Of a DNA stretch of 64,000 nt, positions 43,240 to 50,689 are shown one piece after another. Made by a program: the position numbers and the translations under genes. This stretch comes from Micrococcaceae bacterium Sec5.7 (GTDB taxonomy: Bacteria > Actinomycetota > Actinomycetes > Actinomycetales > Micrococcaceae): assembly GCA_039636785.1 (NCBI GenBank), contig CP144169.1, positions 3,968,001 to 4,032,000 of the forward strand. Reading direction: 5' to 3'. Numbering within the stretch: the stretch's first letter is position 1; every line of letters starts with the position of its first letter. The notes below the pieces were generated by a model. That model did not search any database, was not told the origin of the DNA, and saw only the letters and a program-made list of their open reading frames with translations.

Positions 43240-43557
43240 CTATACGCGCACGTCCACGTGATCGGTAGGGATTCTGATGTTTGCAACGGTATCCAAGTAC
43301 ACGGTGATGAGCTGCACCAGGTTGCGCGTAGATCGGAGCCTTCCATCGAACAGAAGGAGAAGGTCCGGCGACGGCGTATCTGTGCAAATCTGCAGGTCTA
43401 CTGTCCCCTCGGCGTCGTGCAGAACAGCCAGTGCCAACATGCTGGAGGTTTGCCACGTGTTCGCAATTCCGTCAATGTCAGGAACCGGGGCATCTTCGGT
43501 TTGAAGCAGCAGCAGCGCGTTTGGGAACGCAATGCGACGGCGGAATAGCTCGCTCAT
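43240..43557 (-). CDS. Hypothetical protein
   Basis: 105 residues: MSELFRRRIAFPNALLLLQTED then VPDIDGIANTWQTSSMLALAVLHDAEGTVDLQI and FDGRLRSTRNLVQLITVYL. Cytoplasmic and mixed alpha/beta. Family not recognised. Nothing in the neighbourhood suggests a role. Confidence 0.5.
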   Translation of the reverse strand: MSELFRRRIAFPNALLLLQTEDAPVPDIDGIANTWQTSSMLALAVLHDAEGTVDLQICTDTPSPDLLLLFDGRLRSTRNLVQLITVYLDTVANIRIPTDHVDVRV

Positions 43558-43659
43558 CTGATTGTCCCGGCATTGAGATATTGAGCGCCGGGTCGGCCAA
43601 GGGATTCATGGAAATAGCTTTCCTACTCACCAGCATCGGCACCGAAGCGGTCGTCCTGA

Positions 43660-43687
43660 TGCCCGTAAACCGATCCTTCAGCTGGCA
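43660..43687 (-). repeat. Accessory-region palindrome, reversed copy
   Basis: TGCCCG and CTGGCA arms around TAAACCGATCCTTCAG. The surrounding 43558-43858 holds no credible gene. Confidence 0.65.
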
Positions 43688-43858
43688 CTCAGCAGTCGGC
43701 AGCGTTCGGGTTGTGGATTTGATCGCTCGACGGCGCAGGCCGTTTTCGATAGGGGAACGGGTTGCGGGACACGAACAACCACCTGCTCGGGATCTTTCTT
43801 TGGCGCAAGCCCAGAAGTGGTGCTGAACCGCAGGACGGGTTATCGTCAGCCTCCTTGC

Positions 43859-44809
43859 TTAGCCTGGGTACAGCGCAGCCGTGGCGGTGGCAGCGTCCCG
43901 CATCACGGACTGCGCCTCGGGCGGGCTCGTGACACGGAGGTGGGCGCCGAATTGCAGCAGCTGACGCACGGCCTCCGCCTGGTCGTAGACCACGGTGATC
44001 TCGACCCGGCCAGCATCCAGCGGTCTGTTGCCGGTGAGCCGTGAGCCCAGGATCCGTCGTGCGAGGTCGAGCCTGTCGACTGCAAGCGTTGCAACGACAG
44101 TGATGCCGCTGCGGTTCTCAACCGATGCGCTCAGGTACCGGCTCACACTGGCCAGCGACTCACCCTGGCGCAGGCATCGGCCCGCTGGCAAGACCTCCCA
44201 GCTCCGGACCCTTTCCAGCGAATACAGCCGCGGTGCCCCGTTAATATCTGCCACCAGGTACCAACGGCCCGCCTTCGCCAGGAGACCGTACGGGTCAACC
44301 GTGCGCCATGAGGCACCCCGCTGGGCACTGCTCCGATAGAGTATCCGCAAACGCCGGCCGGCTTGCAGATCTCTGCCGAGATGGGCGACGCCGACACCGT
44401 GTGTCTCGGGGCTGAACCAGGGCATGTTATCCACGACGACCAACTCGGACAACGGCAACAAGGAGTGACCGGCCACGGGACGGCGCGAAGCAAGCTTCCG
44501 GTGGGCGGTGCGCGTTGGTGCGTCGACGCCGAGCTGGCGCGCCTGCCCAGGGTCCAGACCCAGCAGTTTCAAGGCGTCGATCTCAGTCGGGCTGAGTTTG
44601 GACACGTCGAGCTGTGACCCGGGCAGCAGAACTATGCCGCCGTAGCGGCCGCGTTCAGTGAACACCGGCACGTCGGCGTCTGCCAGGGTCGTCACGTCCC
44701 GCAGAACCGTCCGCACGGATACGTCCAGCTCGTCAGCCAGGTCCGAGGCGGTCATGCGGTGACGGGTCTGGAGCAGCAACATCATCGAGAGCAGGCGCTG
44801 GGGCTTCAT
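43859..44809 (-). CDS. YafY-type regulator (HTH + WYL domain)
   Basis: 316 residues from ATG 44809. The N-terminal HTH reads RLLSMMLLLQTRHRMTASDLADELDVSVRTVLRDVTTL. The WYL domain carries LRILYRSSAQRG, VDPYGLLAKAGRWYLVADI and the C-terminal extension with TVVYDQAEAVRQLLQFGA. It is a ligand-responsive regulator and divergent from the VOC gene. A 31-bp palindrome between them is the likely binding site. Confidence 0.88.
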   Translation of the reverse strand: MKPQRLLSMMLLLQTRHRMTASDLADELDVSVRTVLRDVTTLADADVPVFTERGRYGGIVLLPGSQLDVSKLSPTEIDALKLLGLDPGQARQLGVDAPTRTAHRKLASRRPVAGHSLLPLSELVVVDNMPWFSPETHGVGVAHLGRDLQAGRRLRILYRSSAQRGASWRTVDPYGLLAKAGRWYLVADINGAPRLYSLERVRSWEVLPAGRCLRQGESLASVSRYLSASVENRSGITVVATLAVDRLDLARRILGSRLTGNRPLDAGRVEITVVYDQAEAVRQLLQFGAHLRVTSPPEAQSVMRDAATATAALYPG

Positions 44810-44823
44810 TTCATCATTATTGA

Positions 44824-44854
44824 TCAATACAGGACATCAGATGTCATGTATTGA
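44824..44854. promoter_or_regulatory. 31-bp palindromic operator between WYL regulator and VOC gene
   Basis: TCAATACA.GACATC, A, GATGTC.TGTATTGA; a single mismatched pair in 15. It is 14 bp from the regulator start and 45 bp from the VOC start. Confidence 0.75.
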
Positions 44855-44899
44855 CGCCAGGATGGGAAAGTCAGAAAACACCAACAAAAGGAGATCCCC

Positions 44900-45265
44900 A
44901 TGGCAGCACCGAACCTGTTCCTCATCTACGTCACGGATGTCGCGCGCTCCACTGCCTTTTACAGCGACCTGTTCGAGATGGAACCCGTCGCCGTCACACC
45001 CCGTTACGTCCCGTTCGAGGTCGCCCCGGGCGTGCTCTTCGCCCTGTGGTCGGGCCGAGGCGACACTGTCATGGCGGCGTCGCCCCGCGCCAGCGAGGTA
45101 GGACTCATGCTGTCGGGTTCGAAGGCCGCCGTAGACGACCGCTATGCGGACTGGACGGCCAAGGGAGTCACCGTCATCGAAGAGCCGCACGAGGACGTCT
45201 TCGGACGCACCTTCGTGATCGCTGATCCCGACGGAAACCTCATCCGAGTTTCCCCCGTCGACTGA
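44900..45265 (+). CDS. VOC-family (glyoxalase/bleomycin-resistance fold) protein
   Basis: 121 residues with two VOC units: NLFLIYVTDVARSTAFYSDLFEMEPV and VIEEPHEDVFGRTFVIADPDGNLIRVSPV. AAAAGGAG precedes the ATG. It may bind or detoxify a small molecule sensed by the WYL regulator (inference from divergence and operator). Confidence 0.88.
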   Translation: MAAPNLFLIYVTDVARSTAFYSDLFEMEPVAVTPRYVPFEVAPGVLFALWSGRGDTVMAASPRASEVGLMLSGSKAAVDDRYADWTAKGVTVIEEPHEDVFGRTFVIADPDGNLIRVSPVD

Positions 45266-45308
45266 GCAGTCACCCAGGCGGCTTTTTGAACAATTCCCCT
45301 CCCTGAAG

Positions 45309-45340
45309 GCCGGGCCTGGACCGTCGACCCAAGGCCCGGC
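45309..45340 (+). terminator. Terminator after the VOC gene
   Basis: 9-bp stem GCCGGGCCT / AGGCCCGGC with a 14-nt loop and a short GGGTTTC tail, 43 bp after the stop. Confidence 0.6.
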
Positions 45341-45383
45341 GCGGGTTTCACGATTGGACTGCGGCTGTCGCGGTTGCGAACGC

Positions 45384-45536
45384 TTGCCCCGTAAGCCGGT
45401 CGATCACCGTGCCGAGGAGCATGTTGACAGGTTCCGCGCAGTTGCTGGCCTGGGCTGTGATTCGCGGCGATAAATGGCGGTCTTTTCGCAGCGCTATTTG
45501 ACACCTCGCAGCCCGCAAGGGGATCCTTTGCCGGGA
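45384..45536. repeat. Weak reversed and clear forward accessory-region palindromes
   Basis: 45384-45408 (TGCCCCGTAAGCCGGTCG) is a weak reversed copy. 45511-45536 is a clear forward one (GCCCGCAAGGGGATCC with TTTGCCGGGA). The 45266-45624 stretch otherwise holds only the VOC terminator. Confidence 0.55.
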
Positions 45537-45624
45537 CACCCGAGCTTGCTGAGCGGTGCCGGTTCCCCGACAGCGACGCGGCCGCCCGACTTGCTTGGGA
45601 ATGCCTCGTAGTAGTTTTGCTTCC

Positions 45625-46377
45625 ATGGGGAAGACAACTGGAACCCAGCCGCCAACGGTTGATGAATCTGCGGCGGCACTTCGCGAGCTGCTTTCTATGG
45701 TGTCCGCCGAGGACCCGGTCACAATCCAAGTGATGGATCACACACTTCTTAGGGGGTTGTCGATCCACGCACAAGTGGAGCACACGGTGGCGCTTACGCG
45801 TTCGATACTACTTCTAGTTGAAAACGGCATGTTTATACAGTCCATGCCTTTGGTTCGTATGAGCATGGAGTGCGCCGTTACAGCAGCGTGGATGGCAGTT
45901 ACGCCGTTTTCTGGAGCGGCCGCAGCCCATGATGGAGGCACCAAGCGACTCCGCCTTCTTAAGGATCTGGCCGTCATCGCTGGCGAGCCCGATGCTGACG
46001 ACGCCTATCTTCAGTCGGAAATTGCCGAGTTCGCGAAACATGCAAGCGCCGAAGCCAGAATTTTTCAACAGCGGTGTGAGTCGTTGGTCGGCGCGGAATG
46101 GATGTACGGCTATTACCGACTCCTCTCGGAGTTCTCCCATGCTGGCAGTTCACTTATCGACTCGTACATGGAAGAGATGGAAGACGACGGTTTGGCGTTT
46201 GCTGACCTTTCAAAGTTCCGATACACAAATTTTGCCTTGGCTCTTCAGGTCGTGCTGCTGCACATCGCACTTACAGCATTGGATGAAGTCGCAGACGGCC
46301 ACCCTAACGCTGTGAAACTGAAGGAGATCGGTGAACGCCTCGGTATCCAGTCGAATTTGCGCCGAAAGTCAAAATAG
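45625..46377 (+). CDS. DUF5677-like hypothetical protein
   Basis: 250 residues from ATG 45625 (45601 possible). All helical, with LSIHAQVEHTVALTRSILLLVENGMFIQSMPLVRMSMECAVTAAWM and GYYRLLSEFSHAGSSLIDSYM. This pattern resembles DUF5677, uncharacterised proteins often found in defence or accessory DNA. No nuclease or ATPase motif. Confidence 0.65.
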   Translation: MGKTTGTQPPTVDESAAALRELLSMVSAEDPVTIQVMDHTLLRGLSIHAQVEHTVALTRSILLLVENGMFIQSMPLVRMSMECAVTAAWMAVTPFSGAAAAHDGGTKRLRLLKDLAVIAGEPDADDAYLQSEIAEFAKHASAEARIFQQRCESLVGAEWMYGYYRLLSEFSHAGSSLIDSYMEEMEDDGLAFADLSKFRYTNFALALQVVLLHIALTALDEVADGHPNAVKLKEIGERLGIQSNLRRKSK

Positions 46378-46414
46378 CGTTGACCCCCACCGCTGGTGCG
46401 GTTAGCGAGATCCG

Positions 46415-46939
46415 TCAGCGGCAAAGCACAGAATCCGCGATCTGCTGCGCGGCTTCGGCCGCTGTGATGTGTGTGGTGTCGATGACTTCGGCTTCATTGT
46501 GCAGCCAGGTACGAGCTGCCTCGGCGTAGGGCTCCACGTACGAGAAGCGGAACGTCGAGGGACCGAGGACTTTGTCGTTCTGTATCCGCTCGCGGAGCGT
46601 GGCCTGGTCGGCGTGGAGCACGAAATGCCGGATCGGTATGCCGTACTCGATAAGGCCACCGCTGATCTCCCGCCAGTAGCTCTCGACCAAGACGGTCATC
46701 GGCATCACGAGTGTGCCGCCGGTGAACTCGAGCACGCGCCGAGCGGTTTCGATAACGAGCGTCCGCCACGGCTCCCAGTGCTGGAAGTTGTCCGTTGCAG
46801 GAAGCCCTGGCCTGACGTCCATGAGCACCTCGCCGACCTTCTCAGCGTCGAGGACGCGCGCGTCGGGCAGCAATTGCTGCACGAGCGCGCTCGTCGTCGT
46901 CTTTCCCGCCCCGTGGGTGCCGTTGAGCCAAACAATCAT
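46415..46939 (-). CDS. TmrB-like P-loop protein
   Basis: 174 residues. MIVWLNGTHGAGKTTT (Walker A 7-14), DAEKVGEVL, FQHWEPWRTL and GGTLVMPMTVL line up with the tunicamycin-resistance protein TmrB family (IWINGxxGxGKT, DPExxG, DFQxxPLWR, IVPMT). Members bind tunicamycin at the membrane or act as nucleotide-dependent kinases. Resistance here is only suggested by likeness. Confidence 0.8.
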   Translation of the reverse strand: MIVWLNGTHGAGKTTTSALVQQLLPDARVLDAEKVGEVLMDVRPGLPATDNFQHWEPWRTLVIETARRVLEFTGGTLVMPMTVLVESYWREISGGLIEYGIPIRHFVLHADQATLRERIQNDKVLGPSTFRFSYVEPYAEAARTWLHNEAEVIDTTHITAAEAAQQIADSVLCR

Positions 46940-46977
46940 GGACCGAACTCTAGCGCCACAAAGTGTCCTTTCATTGG

Positions 46978-47007
46978 GCGCCCGTAAACCGATCCTTCAG
47001 CGAACGC
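46978..47007 (-). repeat. Accessory-region palindrome, reversed copy
   Basis: GCGCCCG arm, TAAACCGATCCTTCAG centre identical to the copy at 43660, then CGAACGCG. Confidence 0.6.
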
Positions 47008-47043
47008 GTGTAAGACCAACCGAGCGGTCATTCCATTCGATAG

Positions 47044-47457
47044 CTACCGGATCGCGTTGTCCGGGTTCTCCTCGTCGTAGAGGTCCCGCGATCGTCCAAT
47101 GGCATCCTTGTGCTCCAGCGACCAGACCGCGAGCTGCTTAACCAAATGAGTGAGGCCGCTGCCGCGGGCCGTGAGTTCGTAGGTGACTTGCGCTGGGACC
47201 GTGGGGTAAACGGTCCGGGTGAGCAAGCCGTCACGTTCAAGGCGCCTAACGGTCAGCGTCAACATCCGCTGGGAAATCCCGTCGATGGCTCGCTGCAGCT
47301 CCCGGAAACGCCGCACCCCGGAGGCCAGTTCGACGATGACCAGGACTGACCACTTGTCCCCGATCCGGTCGAGGACGTCGCGGATGCCGCAGTCCGGGTG
47401 CTCGGTGCTGCCGCACGGTTCCAGGGCAGCGGTTACCCCGGTGTGACTGCCTAACAC
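47044..47457 (-). CDS. HxlR-family regulator
   Basis: 137 residues. CGIRDVLDRIGDKWSVLVIVELASGVRRFRELQRAIDGISQRMLTLTVRRLERDGLLTR is the HxlR winged helix, and TYELTARGSGL follows. Two Cys near the start (Cys15, Cys23) may be redox-sensitive. It is divergent from the NAD(P)-binding gene, the common HxlR-target arrangement. Confidence 0.9.
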   Translation of the reverse strand: MLGSHTGVTAALEPCGSTEHPDCGIRDVLDRIGDKWSVLVIVELASGVRRFRELQRAIDGISQRMLTLTVRRLERDGLLTRTVYPTVPAQVTYELTARGSGLTHLVKQLAVWSLEHKDAIGRSRDLYDEENPDNAIR

Positions 47458-47539
47458 GAAAGTGCCTCCTTGTGGCCGTGCCCAACGCTACTGAAGATGG
47501 GTCTAGTTACTGAAAAGAACCAGCGGAAGAAGCCAGTCT

Positions 47540-48346
47540 ATGATTCTCGTTACCGGGGCCTCGGGCCAGCTCGCCCAGGCAATCCTCCACCATCTCAAAG
47601 AAGCCGGAGTCGATGCGGTAGGCGGTACCCGCACGCCGGGCGACGACCCGCGCCAGCGCCTGCTCAACTTCGACGACCCAGACACCCTCGACTTTGGTGG
47701 TGTCGGCACCCTTGTCATTGTCTCCGCCGGCACGGCCGAGGACGACGTCGTGATTGCCCGGCACGAAAGCGTCATCACCGCTGCCGAACGCAGCAACGTT
47801 CAGCACATCATTTACACGAGCGAGGCCGACGGCGGCGACCACCTGGGATTTGCCCTGGCCCACCGCTGGACCGAACGACGTCTGCAGCAGGGCACCGTTC
47901 CCTGGACGATCCTACGGAACGGCCTCTATGCGGAACTGATCGGACAACTCCTCACACCTGAAGCGGGCACAATCACGGCGCCGTTCGGCCCCGGCAGTGT
48001 TGCGGCGATCGCCCGTCAGGACCTCGCTGAGGCGGCATCAGTCGTCGTACAGGATCCACAGCCACACGCCGGACGAACGTACAACCTCGTGGGCACGGAG
48101 GCGATCTCCGCGTTGGACGTCGCCGACGAATTGGGGGCAACCTACAAGCCGGGCACACTCGCGGATCTCCGCAGGGCTTTGAACACTGCGGCGCTTCTGC
48201 CGTTCCAACCGGCCATGCTGCTATCCATACACACCGCTGTCTCCCACGGCTTCCTTGACGAAACCACCGAAGACATCACCCAGCTTCTCGGGCGGGCTCC
48301 GCGGAACCCGCTGGCCGTTGCGGCTGCTGCCGCCCAAGGGCAATAG
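47540..48346 (+). CDS. NmrA/SDR-type NAD(P)-binding protein (QOR2-like)
   Basis: 268 residues. The N-terminal Rossmann motif is MILVTGASGQLAQAIL, then GTLVIVSAG, YTSEADG and TILRNGLYAELI. Such atypical short-chain proteins are quinone or NADPH sensors/reductases (QorB/azoreductase-like). It is divergent from and probably repressed by the HxlR protein. Confidence 0.87.
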   Translation: MILVTGASGQLAQAILHHLKEAGVDAVGGTRTPGDDPRQRLLNFDDPDTLDFGGVGTLVIVSAGTAEDDVVIARHESVITAAERSNVQHIIYTSEADGGDHLGFALAHRWTERRLQQGTVPWTILRNGLYAELIGQLLTPEAGTITAPFGPGSVAAIARQDLAEAASVVVQDPQPHAGRTYNLVGTEAISALDVADELGATYKPGTLADLRRALNTAALLPFQPAMLLSIHTAVSHGFLDETTEDITQLLGRAPRNPLAVAAAAAQGQ

Positions 48347-48478
48347 CAGCAGCAATATTGACCGTTCTGCCAGGGCGGTCAGCAACGATCTCTCGTGCCA
48401 GTTTCCAAAGACGAGTGCAGGTCAGTAGACGGCCCTCACCACACGCGGCAGAGACAGCGACGACCGCTCGTCGAGGAC

Positions 48479-48506
48479 CGTCCGCAGGGGGACCGGCTTA
48501 CGGGCA
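48479..48506 (+). repeat. Accessory-region palindrome, forward copy
   Basis: CGTCCG and CGGGCA arms around CAGGGGGACCGGCTTA. It is the last copy before the metal island; the next clear one is at 61523. Confidence 0.6.
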
Positions 48507-48641
48507 GTCTGTTCCCGACCTGCCGTTAGCTAGCTGTTGGCGGCTATAAAAACTGCCCACAGTTGGCCACGAAAGTGCCCGCTGTTTCGGAGACCGCCAG
48601 CAGGACGGATATTGTCGCCGCTTCGGGCAGCGTGGTCATGG

Positions 48642-49637
48642 TTATTTCCAGCGCCCACGAGTTCTATCTTGGTCGTGGCCCCGCACAGGTTCATCCGCGC
48701 TGTCCACCTGCTCGGCGGAAGCCTTGCTTAGTGAGTGTGCAGCTCGCGGGAGATCCAGGAGCAGGCCGACTCCGGCGAGGATGATAACAAGTCCACCGAT
48801 GAGCCCGAATGTAATGGGCTCGTCCAACCACAGCACGCCGATGGTTGACGCCGAGATGGGGACCAGAAGAGTAACTGCCGATGCCGCCACTGGCCCCGCC
48901 TGGCGGATTATCCAGAAGTAGACCAGGTATCCGCCGGCGGTAGCTCCCAGCCCGAGGAAAACCACCGCAATCAGCGGACCGGCAGTAATTGAACCTGGCG
49001 GAGGCGCGACCGCTGTCACGGGCACTAGGAGGGCTGCAGCAGCAAGCTGCTGGCCGAGGGCTAATGCCATGGGTGGCGTGCCCTGAAATGCCTTTCGGGT
49101 ATAGACGCCTCCCAGTGCGTACAGCAGCGCCGCTGTCAGAGATGTGCCAACGGCAAGCATGGCGCGACTATCCATCTGCAGCGGAGCCCCTCCGACTAGC
49201 ACCGAGACGCCGGTAATACCTATCGCAATCCCCAGCATTTTGCGCCAGATGACCCTCTGTCGAAGCCAAAATGCGGCGACGAATACGGTAAACATCGGCG
49301 TCGTGGCATTCAAGATCGACGCCATGGAAGAGTTGAGCCCAACGATTGCGGTTGCGACGAGCGTGAGAGGCCCAGCGACGTTAAGTGCCGCCAGCAGCAG
49401 GAACGCCGGGAATCGGTGCCCGATCACCCGCCACGTCGCCCTGCTGGAAGCCGTTATCAGTGTAAGCACCAGCGCTGCGACGATGAATCGTCCATGCGTC
49501 GTTCCAACAGCTCCGAATGTAGGAGCCGCTACGGCGATCAGGGGAAACGAGCTCCCCCACAGTAGGCCGACCAGCAGCAAAGCTCCAACTACTCCGAGAC
49601 GACCTGTCAACATCGCCCGCCACTGTCCTTCCCGCAT
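48642..49637 (-). CDS. EamA-family (DMT) transporter
   Basis: 331 residues in two EamA repeats, about ten membrane segments: LGVVGALLLVGLLWGSSFPLIAV ... WRVIGHRFPAFLLLAALNVAG ... LNSSMASILNATTPMFTVFVAAFWLRQRV and the second repeat up to LIGGLVIILAGVGLLLDL. It exports a metabolite or takes part in thiol/metal stress (unknown). Start uncertain: ATGs at 49682, 49637 and 49613 are possible. The frame upstream belongs to a broken glutaredoxin. Confidence 0.85.
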   Translation of the reverse strand: MREGQWRAMLTGRLGVVGALLLVGLLWGSSFPLIAVAAPTFGAVGTTHGRFIVAALVLTLITASSRATWRVIGHRFPAFLLLAALNVAGPLTLVATAIVGLNSSMASILNATTPMFTVFVAAFWLRQRVIWRKMLGIAIGITGVSVLVGGAPLQMDSRAMLAVGTSLTAALLYALGGVYTRKAFQGTPPMALALGQQLAAAALLVPVTAVAPPPGSITAGPLIAVVFLGLGATAGGYLVYFWIIRQAGPVAASAVTLLVPISASTIGVLWLDEPITFGLIGGLVIILAGVGLLLDLPRAAHSLSKASAEQVDSADEPVRGHDQDRTRGRWK

Positions 49638-49683
49638 ACCGCTGTCCGGTCCTTGGACACCTGGTAGGGGTGCGGTACGCATG

Positions 49684-49989
49684 CTAAGCCTCTGCCTGGC
49701 GCATCGAGTGTCCGGAAAGTTGGTCGTCGGAGGGTTCGACAAGGAACGAGTTGTCTGGCCATACCAACAGGGGGATGCGGGCCGCTTGCCCCCTTGAAGT
49801 CGTCGGACGAGAGTGTTGGCGGATTTGTCCTGATCGAGATTGACGTAGATGTGGCTGATACCAGCCAATTCCAGCGTCTTCCGGCTCCGGTGCACGTCCG
49901 GGCACCAATCGGCACCAATCGGCACCATAGACAGTCAAGCGTTCGACTGCCAGGACGGAAGCGCTGCCGCTCTCTGTACGCTTTTTCAT
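49684..49989 (-). pseudogene. Glutaredoxin-like gene broken by a 10-bp tandem duplication
   Basis: From the ATG at 49989 the frame gives LTVYGADWC, then drifts. At 49905-49930 the 10-mer CGGCACCAAT is duplicated. Removing one copy restores VYGADWCPDVHRSRKTLELAGI, the CPxx redox motif of mycoredoxin/glutaredoxin-like proteins. Further on a second shift near the G run around 49790-49795 is needed to reach IPLLVWPDNSFLVEPSDDQL. Two frameshifts make it a pseudogene. It lies downstream of metal-type operators at 50157-50204. Confidence 0.8.
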
Positions 49990-50156
49990 TGAGCCTCCTT
50001 GTCAAGAAGTGCCGGGTAACTGACGGCGCCAGTTTCGTAACAAATTTCCGCTGGCACTTATCCCGTCCCAGTTGTTCAATCGCTTATCGAACCGAATGGC
50101 ACGTCGTGCCATTGCCGTTTCATCGATGGATCACCAACAAATCCATATCGAACTTA

Positions 50157-50204
50157 TACCCCCTGGGGGTAGTGTAGTGAGTGTGACGATACCCCCCTGG
50201 GGTA
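50157..50204. promoter_or_regulatory. Two metal-type G/C-tract palindromes
   Basis: TACCCCC-T-GGGGGTA (50157-50171) and TACCCC-CCT-GGGGTA (50190-50204). They lie upstream of the leftward glutaredoxin remnant and fit CsoR-family operators. Confidence 0.65.
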
Positions 50205-50294
50205 ATTAACGCAAAGTATCGCAGCAGTGGGCGGTCGGCGATTAGACGGTGGCGGTAGTCTCGCGACCTGTCGGCGGCAACCATGCTGGACGCT

Positions 50295-50537
50295 CTACAA
50301 CCGGTGATACCAACGCAAAGACGGCAAGCCGGAGTCGGCACCGAATACGCCCGCCCCAGGACCATGAAGCCGAGAAGCATCCGGTGTATGCCATCCACGC
50401 TCTTGCGGCCCAGCTTCAACCGCGCGGAAGGCATGGCGAGTGAGGGCGGTGGACGAGCTGGATGCCCGCCTATGGGGGACCTCCTGGGCGGGCAGCTGCT
50501 TCAGGGAGTCTGCTTTCTTGTCCGCATAGCCGACCAT
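50295..50537 (-). pseudogene. Possible decayed csoR-type gene
   Basis: The ATG at 50537 has an excellent GAGGAGG site and begins MVGYADKKADSLKQL, like the CsoR start (HGYMGDKSKYLARL here). The expected helix continues only in scraps: GIHRM appears in another frame near 50380. No Cys/His metal ligands are in place. It is divergent from the MFS gene with operators between, as expected for a former local regulator. Confidence 0.4.
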
Positions 50538-50551
50538 GACACTCCTCCTCG

Positions 50552-50661
50552 GATACCCCTCGGGTATCGCCCCTAACTCGATTGACAGGGCATTTGCCAG
50601 CCAAAAATTCCAATTGACACCCGTACCCCCTATGGGTATATGCTATACCCCTACCGGGTAT
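50552..50661 (+). promoter_or_regulatory. Promoter and three operators of the MFS gene
   Basis: GATACCC-CTC-GGGTATC (50552-50568), TACCC-CCTAT-GGGTA (50624-50638) and ATACCC-CTACC-GGGTAT (50645-50661). TTGACA at 50614-50619 with TATATG at 50637-50642 (17-nt spacer) is a good promoter, and the second operator fills its spacer, so repressor binding would block polymerase. Confidence 0.75.
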
Positions 50662-50689
50662 TACCGCTCGTTTCTCAGGAGGAAATCAC

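Noticed and set aside
27298..48506. The accessory gene array as a classical integron
   Set aside because: The palindromes do not keep the AAC/GTT triplets of attC sites, gene orientation is mixed and no integron integrase is present. A cassette-like system of another kind remains open.
48545..48585. A stretch resembling an IS21-type end (CTGCCCACAGTTGGCCACGA)
   Set aside because: The likeness rests on memory of such ends; there is no transposase remnant or second end beside it.
50120..50434. A 104-codon leftward frame crossing the metal operators
   Set aside because: It would encode the operators as protein and shows no family pattern. It may include scraps of the decayed csoR but is not a gene.
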